Assembly (NCBI GenBank): GCA_963920525.1
Contig: OY986435.1
Location: 273,885,348 to 273,949,347 of the forward strand
Reading direction: 5' to 3'
DNA: 64,000 bases
Origin: Dichetophora obliterata
Lineage: Eukaryota > Arthropoda > Insecta > Diptera > Sciomyzidae
In this document: positions 57,809-64,000 of the stretch, in pieces
Position numbering within the stretch: position 1 is the first letter of the stretch
Layout: every line of letters starts with the position of its first letter
Translations under genes and position numbers: made by a program
The notes under the pieces: generated by a model
What the model was told of the DNA's origin: nothing
Seen by the model: only the letters and a program-made list of their open reading frames with translations
Database searches by the model: none

Positions 57809-58505
57809 TCAGCGATTAACGATTAACAATAGATTTTTTCTATTTGTCGTCTGTTGTGCATCTATTGTTTTTATTAATATGTTGCATATGTGGAGTGCAT
57901 TAACGTGCAGTGTTCACAAAATTTTCACCGAAAATCTCAAACAATAAAATTACATAGGTAACATTTCACGTTCATTCTCATATATGTGCACACCTTTACC
58001 CCCCCCCCTAGAAAAAGTTCTGCGGACGCCCTTGCAGGTATCATTATGTTTTAATCAATAACTAACATGTCTCTGCAACGATTACCAAAATTAATAGCTT
58101 TTTGAAAAGAAAATTAAATGCCCTTTAAGTTATTAGCACAAAGTTTTGCCATAAAGTCACAACTAAAAAAGTTATGAGCACCTAAATTCAAAAAATGAGT
58201 TTTTTCTTAAAAAAGTCCACTTTCAAGGCAATTTTCTCGAAAAAAAAACAATTTGTTTATATATTTTTTACGTTATTTATTTTCTTACTTAATTCTGTGT
58301 AAATCCGCTATACATTTTTTTTCTCAGAGCAGCTATTTTTCATAAAAAAATCGATATTCCCTATCTTACCACTTTTTCCTCTCTCTTGTGTTTTAAATGC
58401 AAACACTGCGACATTGTTAATTATGACAACATAACATTGATGACAACATTATTGAGTTCTCACATGCCTGAATCGATATAGTCTTTCACCGATCGTAGAA
58501 TAATA

Positions 58506-58739
58506 ATGTTCTCCAACTCAGAGTACGCAGACATTGTTTTTTGTTACGGGCTTGCAAATGGCAACGCAATCCGGGCCAGAAGGGAATACCAGGCTCGGTT
58601 TCCCAGGCGACAACTTCCCTCAGTAAGAGTTTTTAATAATGCATTCTGTTTTAATTGTTATTGTTATGTTGTCATAACTAACAATGTCGCAGTGTTTGCA
58701 TTTAAAACACAAGAGAGAGGAAAAACTTTGTGCGAATAA
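58506..58739 (+). pseudogene. N-terminal HTH fragment (DUF4817-like) in a MITE
   Basis: From ATG 58509 (or the in-frame codon at 58506) the frame reads FSNSEYADIVFCYGLANGNA, then RARREYQARFPRRQLPSVRV and FNN, then runs into the inverted arm and loses similarity (about 58640). The pattern of a Y/W..Y-x-x-x-GNA...A...Y...FP.R..P....F helix-turn-helix is that of DUF4817, the N-terminal domain of a mariner-like group. This ties the MITE to an autonomous parent. Confidence 0.55.
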
Positions 58740-59772
58740 CTTAAAGGACATTTAATTTTCTTTTCAAAAAGCTATTATCTTTGGTAATCGTTGCAGAGAC
58801 ATGTAAGTTATTGATTAAAACATCATGACACCTATTTTTTTGTTTTTCCCCATACCTCCCTAGAGGGGCATTTGCGACCACGCCCACCCATATAATTTTT
58901 TGCTCGTCTCTTCATGAGGAATCACCCCCCGCTGCATTGTTCTCTATGTCTGGGACACCCTGTATAACAACCCTATGAATTTTTTCTTCATTGTGCATTC
59001 CAACTATCATCATCTAAAATTTAAGACCAATAACAATAATGAAAATGGAGTACTCTAAGAGATATTGATTATTAATGAAATAATTTGTATAGGTAGCTCT
59101 AAGAAGTGAGCCACAGACCACTAAATAATAATCAGATGAATATGAAATTTGGATATGTCATAACAGACAAAAATTGAGGGAACACTTTTTTTTTACCATT
59201 TTGCTTAAAAGATAATGGCTCTTAATTCAATTTACCAGCAAAACTGATTTTTCCCATACAAATCGTATGGGAAAATTAAAAAATGAATTCGCGACCTCAA
59301 AACCTTTACCAATTGAGATGCGCTTGACAAAGGGTGTTTCTAGGTGAAATGAAAATATTAAAGTTGCGGACATCTGTTAAAATCACGTGGTATTTCTGGT
59401 AAAATCCAAAAATAAAAATTTTGTCCCCCTGAGTTATTCACGTAATTTGAGGTGAATACCCTTATTAAACTGAAAAATTTTTGGAAAAAACAAAAAGATC
59501 TTAACTGTTTCCTTATTCCAAATGAAATTGCAAATGAAAAGATTAAACAAATTTTGACGTAGAATTACGTCTTATAGCGCGGTTTGTATGGGGGTCAGTT
59601 TCACGAATTTTGCTTAGCTGCGTAGCTGCAGTAACTGCTTATGATGTTTTTAAGGTTGTTGTTGTTGTTGTGTTTGCTTGTTTGGTTCGTAATCACGTCG
59701 TTCGTTGTTGTGCTGCTTTTGTTGTTGTTGTTATTTTTTATTAATATGTATGTAAAACACATATATAAGTAC

Positions 59773-60080
59773 TAGGGCGGGTCAATTTGTATGGACGAAT
59801 TTTTTGGAGGTCTGGCTCAGCGAAATTCGTAAAATACATGTAATTTCAAGACTTTTTCTCCACAACAGCATATACAAATTCTGAAAAAAGCTGTGCGGAC
59901 TTTCGTAAATAGATTTTGTTCTCAATTATAAAATATGAATGTATGAATGTATGTGTATGAATCTATTTACGAAAGTCCGCACAGCTTTTTTTCAGAATTT
60001 GTATATGCTGTAGTGGAGAAAAAGTCTTGAAATTACATGTATTTTACGAATTTCGCTGAGCCAGAATTTGACCCGCCCTA
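59773..60080. mobile_element. Foldback MITE with 8-bp target duplication, copy 2 (hAT-type)
   Basis: 308 bp, nearly identical to 5352-5660 with the same terminal bases and the same extra segment in the left arm. It is flanked by perfect 8-bp repeats ATAAGTAC (59765-59772 and 60081-60088). The left arm here reads GCTGTGCGGACTTTCG where copy 1 has GCTATCCGGACTTTCG, so this copy's arms match each other better. Confidence 0.92.
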
Positions 60081-60095
60081 ATAAGTACACATCAC

Positions 60096-60260
60096 TTTAG
60101 GTCAGATTAGAACAATTTATTGCTCTAACGAATTTTTTTCAAAGAAACAACAGCATCATCATTTTCAATATGAAAAGAAAAAAAAACATCACTAGCTGAT
60201 CAATTAGTTAGCTGATTGATTAACTAGTTAGAGCAATTAATTGTTCTAACCTGACCTAAA
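60096..60260. mobile_element. Short MITE with TTTAGGTCAG termini
   Basis: TTTAGGTCAGATTAGAACAA and TTGTTCTAACCTGACCTAAA are inverted, with GCTCTAAC/GTTAGAGC next inside; 165 bp in total, close to the hAT MITE copy 2. No target duplication found. Confidence 0.65.
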
Positions 60261-60689
60261 GCTCAATAAACGATTTTAAACTTGATTTCAATGCAGGATT
60301 CAATGAATATTTTAGAGTTTTTTGGCGAACGGGTGAAAAAGAGAGGGGAAAAAGACAAGAACAAACGACGCATCAAGCGAATATGACAATAATTTCAATT
60401 CGATTCTTGATAAATATAAAAAAGGACTTTACAATAATATAGAGAACGGTTTAAAGGTGCAAAAACATGTCGATTTCATACCAACAAATCAGACGTTGCC
60501 GTTTTAAGTACCGTTTAGCTGGCACAGTAACATTCATGGCTTGTAGGGTTGTAATGCAATAGAGAATACAGATGAATGTAGTTAGAGAGCCAGAGAGTAT
60601 GCGGCTACAAAAAAATGTACTACTACTAGCCAAGGTTGCCAGTTAAAATTTAAAACAATTCCGACAAAAAGTTACTTTTTTCACAATAA

Positions 60690-61095
60690 CATAAATTAAA
60701 CACAACAAAAAATACCATTGTAAAGATAAACAAAAAAGTTTCTTCCGCAATAAAAAAAAATCAAAAAAAAAATCTCACGATCATTAAAAATTACCACAAA
60801 AATACCACGCGTTTTAAAAATACCACCACAAATTCTATATGCATTTAAAATTGCCACAAAAATCTCATTCGCATTAAAAAATACCACAAGTCCCATATGC
60901 ACAAACAATTTAAAAAAAAAACAAAGAAAAAATCTAAGAAGAATATTACCAAACTCCCACGGAAATTTAAATAATATCCCGCTGAATTTCCACGCCAATT
61001 AAAAATTACCACACTGAATTAAAAAATTTAATAGGAATTCCCAGACAAAAATTCCTGAGGGCAATTAAAAATGACCACGAAATTTTATTTTAAAA
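60690..61095. repeat. Degenerate tandem repeats with ATTAAAAATTACCACA core
   Basis: About eight variants of a unit near 30 bp (ATTAAAAATTACCACAAAAA then a TCCCATATGC-like stretch) occur between 60780 and 61080, e.g. at 60783, 60811, 60842, 60876, 60996 and 61049. Spacing is irregular. A decayed minisatellite; the 100-codon minus frame over it is a by-product. Confidence 0.55.
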
Positions 61096-61344
61096 ATGAC
61101 ATAGTAAGCAAAGTTCTGTTTATTTCCTGTGGACGATTCGGTTCATCCCCTCTAACGCTGCTCAACCGCTATGATCTTGCTCTTTTCTGTGCGTCGTTGT
61201 TTTAGATTTGTTGGTTTAATTATTGTTGGTTCAGTTAGCTGAAATGTTTTTAGATGCTCTTAATTTTTACTTGACATGAACAGCTGTATTTGACAACTAG
61301 CTCGCTTTTCTCTGCTTTCTACTTCATTCCTCTCCGAGTCGGCC

Positions 61345-61366
61345 CTACCTGGTTATTCTGCCATGA
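61345..61366. repeat. Solo terminus of the CATGGCAGAATTA MITE family
   Basis: CTACCTGGTTATTCTGCCAT then GA matches the right end of 14984-15415. No left partner is found in the preceding 700 bases, so this is a truncated copy. Confidence 0.5.
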
Positions 61367-61594
61367 GTTGGTATGAGTACGAATAAAAGGAATGTTTATT
61401 TTCAGCATGTACATATGTATACTACTACGCAAATTTGCGCATGCGTTACTAAGCATGCGTTGTGCTTTAAAAACTAAATTTATTTTTTAAATACCATAAT
61501 ATATTCGAACTATTTTTATTATTCATTATATTCTTTCCATATTAAAAATTTATTTTGTTAACTAAAATTTTAATTTTAAATTACTTTTAAAATA

Positions 61595-62010
61595 TACATA
61601 CATATATGTATATGTTCTTTACTACAGGAAAAATAAATAATTCAAATTTATCCATATTTATTTCCATTAATTAAACATAACTTTGTATTACACATAGTTT
61701 TAACCAACAAAACAAATGAAAAAGAACAACAAATTCATCACCATAAATATCAAACGAAAACTTTTTATAAAACAAAACAAATTTTTATATGAATTTAATT
61801 GTGAGCTTTTTAGATCAGGTAAGTTTAAAGAAGGACAACAACAACAAATTTGTTTTTGAATAATTTTTATTTAGAAGATGAAATACTTTAAAAAAGTTTT
61901 GAAGAATATACATAAAAAAACCAGAATTTTTCTCTATTACTGTATAAAAAGGAATTCTACGTCTATACTTACGATACAATCGAAACTGTGTCTTTTTTAA
62001 TTTATATTTT
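61595..62010 (-). repeat. Arm 2 of an inverted duplication (partner 53010-53405)
   Basis: The inverse complement of 53010-53405 with small indels. It is not flanked at its inner side by the MITE that abuts arm 1. No coding capacity. Confidence 0.75.
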
Positions 62011-63225
62011 CAATCATTTTATATTTTCAGAATAATTTATAAAATTTAAGTTGTTATTGTTGAATGTATTTATGTTGTACTTCAAAAGAACTCAGTTCTT
62101 ACTGTACTTATATTCGGTAGTAAAAAATAAATAAATAAACAAAAATTATCAAAAAACACTGATAGCACTAAAAGTAAAGTAAAAAGGCACTAAAACGTGC
62201 TTTTAATCTTAAAGCTTATTGCCACATCGAAAAGCACTGGTTTCAATGCTCAAAGCACTGACTTGGCGACACTGCCTATCAAAGCACCCGTCAAGTCATT
62301 AAAATATTCTATTCACTCGCCATTTTGGCAAATCATTTTAACATTTTAAAGTTTTATAAAAAATTTCGTATTCTTTCCATCCCCACCCCATTTCACAATG
62401 TTGACGTCGAGTTGCTGTTTAGGAATATAAATTATTTAAAAAACAATAAAATATAACATTAACAAGAAACAGGCAACGGAGAACTTTTGTAGAAGTAGCA
62501 AAAAATTTTATATCGACATAATGAAAAAAGAAACGTAAAAAACTTGATGTTTTTCTTTTATTTATTTACTTGTTCATTTTTGTTGTTATTGTTGTTGTTG
62601 TTTGCTAAAGCTCTAATTGTAATGCAGAGCGAACAGAACTTATTGTTAGACAAAACTTCCGTTTCCGTTGTGATTTTGCAATTTCTGCCCTTTTAGCATC
62701 ACTGCGCTTATTTCAATGTTAACGCATGAGTAGCTTTTAATACGATAAGGATGAAATCACGACAAGTTTCCCGAGGTACATAGCGAGAAATTTTAATAAT
62801 AAAAACACAAATTATAAAAAAAGAGAGTGTTTTTTAGCGACGGATCTGGAAAAATATTAGGGGGTGAACTTTCTCGCAAAAGAGAAATCGTACTAAGATG
62901 CATTGTAGCAAAACAAATTTTTTTTTTATTATTTTAGGTGAATTCTCCCAGACGCACATTTACGTACAAATTTATGTCTACCTTTCTCAGAAATACTTAG
63001 CGAAAAGTAAATAAAAACTATAAAAATTACTTATTGCTTGGAATTAAGGCTAATGTATTTCAATTTTGCAAATCAATCCCGTTAAAAAAAAAACATTGCA
63101 CGATTATATTTTTAATCAAGTGTAAGAAAAAATAAAAAAACTTGAAATTTGTATTTCTAGTGATATGACTTTGATATGGTGCACTATGAAAACGAAACGA
63201 ATATTACAAAATGTATTCTTGTGAG
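62011..63225. other. Unassigned AT-rich sequence
   Basis: No gene recognised. An AAAGCACT-rich stretch lies at about 62145-62290 (at least four AAGCACT/AGCACTAAAA words). TTGTTGTTGTTGTT occurs at about 62585. Confidence 0.3.
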
Positions 63226-64000
63226 TAGGGATGTGCAACTGCCAGCAAAATTCGACTTCGACTTTTCAACCGTTGAAAGTGTAAAAGTCGACTCATCGAC
63301 TTTTTGAACCTTTAGAAGTCGACTTTTCAACTTTTTTCGACTTTTTTTAAAATATTTTGTACCGCTTTTGTAGAACAGTTAAGAAGCAAATTATTCAATA
63401 TGAAAAATGTGTTTATTGTTAAAAAATAAACAAAAACATGGTACTTCAGTAAATACAAAAAAACAAAATTTTGCAATTTTAGTTCTTATATGAAAATGTT
63501 ATATAGATAATCAGACTTCTTGTAAATAATTTTTCCCAGGTAATCGGAAAAGAGAGAGTTAATTTTCAAGATAAAGTTTCAGAACATTTCGGAAATTTTT
63601 AATGCAAATTTCTTTATCAACCATCAATACTTATGAAAGCAAAAAAAATGTGATGTCTCTATCTGGTATCTTAAAAATTAAAACTTACTTTTCCGATTAC
63701 ATAGGAAAAATTATTCATAATTGGGCTGAATATCAAGCCATAACCGCTGGTTTGCAATGAGACCAGCATGAAAAAATAACCTTTCGGATGACACCAAAGT
63801 TGCAACAATTAAAACATATTTTTGGCAACGGCTCAAACAAAAGGAAATTCAGTTTTCATGCATTTCCAGACAAGAAGCGGATTTTTATTAAGTTTTCGAT
63901 GAACAGCTGGGAATGAGATGTTGATGCCGTTATCACAACTTCTTAATTTGAAATTCTTGCTTGTCTCATCTCGGCATTCACAAGATCACCTAAGTGGAGG
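63226..64000 (-). mobile_element. hAT element running off the window, left end visible
   Basis: TAGGGATGTGCAACTG at 63226 has the form of a hAT terminus. The first 130 bases carry six TCGACTTT words in both orientations, as expected for subterminal transposase sites. The minus-strand transposase tail at 63700-63900 points this end as the 3' end. The right end and the target duplication (predicted CTTGTGAG, from 63218-63225) would lie beyond 64000. Confidence 0.6.
63700..63900 (-). pseudogene. hAT transposase C-terminal fragment
   Basis: Minus-strand frames read NPLLVWKCMKTEFPFV, stop, AVAKNMF and, after a shift, ATLVSSERLFFHAGLIANQR followed by LWLDIQPNYE. This matches the hAT C-terminal signature (W...FP.L...A...L...ATSV.SERVFS.AGLI....R..L). 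Stops and a frameshift make it non-functional. It is a different hAT branch from the TSCDVERSF type at 54.2 kb. Confidence 0.65.

Larger units (their letters stand above)
55512..58034. mobile_element. hAT element B with 8-bp target duplication
   Basis: Ends CATAGGCGTCCACAGG and CTGCGGACGCCCTTG are flanked by perfect 8-bp repeats CAGGTATC (55504-55511 and 58035-58042). The end type is that of the 38309-45572 composite. Subterminal arms also pair (AGACTACACAGATTGTCTGC, 55799, against 57764-57795), and TTTGCGCAAA words recur. The middle is occupied by a Tc1-like element. Confidence 0.88.
55504..58962. mobile_element. mariner-type MITE with TA flanks, split by hAT element B
   Basis: The right end GGGACACCCTG is followed by TA (58963-58964); the left end is TA then CAGG (55504). 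Inner arms match closely: CAATAACTAACATGTCTCTG and TTTTTGAAAAGAAAATTAAA at 58059-58120 are inverted at 58745-58812. The left arm lacks the roughly 130 bases between CAGG and GTATCAT, which the right arm keeps (58835-58958). The centre carries a transposase start (58506). Confidence 0.75.
53411..59431. mobile_element. Outer MITE of a nested stack
   Basis: The left arm (53411-53672 continuing at 55389-55432) and right arm (59115-59431) are inverted copies: ACAGATGTCCGCGACTTTAA, AGGTCGCGAATTCATTTT, GCTGGTAAATTGAATT and TGACATATCCAAATTT all recur inverted at the right. The left terminus GGTGTCCCAAAA is better preserved than the right (TTTTGTCCCCC). The arms are split by hAT-1 (53673-55380), and the centre by the stack at 55504-58962. 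Confidence 0.75.

Overview
The window is AT-rich, TE-saturated insect DNA with no host gene that I can recognise. Dipteran, and within it probably tephritid fruit-fly, origin is suggested by four things: a DD41D (rosa-type) mariner, a tRNA-headed SINE whose body resembles one I remember as abundant in tephritids, GGTTAGGTTAAGGTGG-type repeats, and a jockey-like LINE. That is inference from family knowledge, not a search result.

Layout. 1-5.3 kb: 5' part of an LTR retrotransposon (long LTR-like region, tRNA-Lys primer site at 1968, long leader, one intact gag-like ORF, no pol). 5.35 kb: a hAT-type foldback MITE whose second copy lies at 59.8 kb. 7.36-11.84 kb: a composite bounded by hAT-like ends and a perfect 8-bp target duplication, containing two foldbacks and a dead DD41D mariner. 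12.5 kb: second mariner fragment. 13-22 kb: mostly unassigned DNA with several inverted-repeat elements. 22.76-26.05 kb: jockey-like LINE on the minus strand with a 17-bp target duplication, frameshifted ORF1 and almost all of ORF2 lost. 27-35 kb: chain of MITEs, SINE and tRNA-like modules and a decayed hAT transposase tail. 35.5-38.25 kb: an AT-rich inverted-repeat element split by a Tc1-like transposon. 38.31-45.57 kb: a 7.3-kb hAT-bounded composite holding a foldback with a Lys-rich coding fossil and a long-TIR element with THAP and spliced C-terminal exons. 48.35-49.63 kb: a foldback element whose arms are tandem repeats. 50.8-53 kb: a hAT-like shell with two nested MITEs. 53.4-59.4 kb: a Russian-doll nest up to four insertions deep ending in a nearly intact Tc1-like transposase. 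60-64 kb: MITE, short inverted repeat, degenerate tandem repeats, and the start of another hAT element running off the window.

Nothing here forms an operon or pathway; the coding segments are transposition proteins in various stages of decay. Closest to intact are the gag ORF, the Tc1-like transposase at 56.4 kb (two nonsense codons) and the C-terminal exons at 41.6-41.9 kb. The most informative content is the nested architecture, which allows relative dating, and three element types that may be undescribed: the THAP long-TIR element, the tandem-repeat foldback, and inverted-repeat elements carrying tRNA-like modules.
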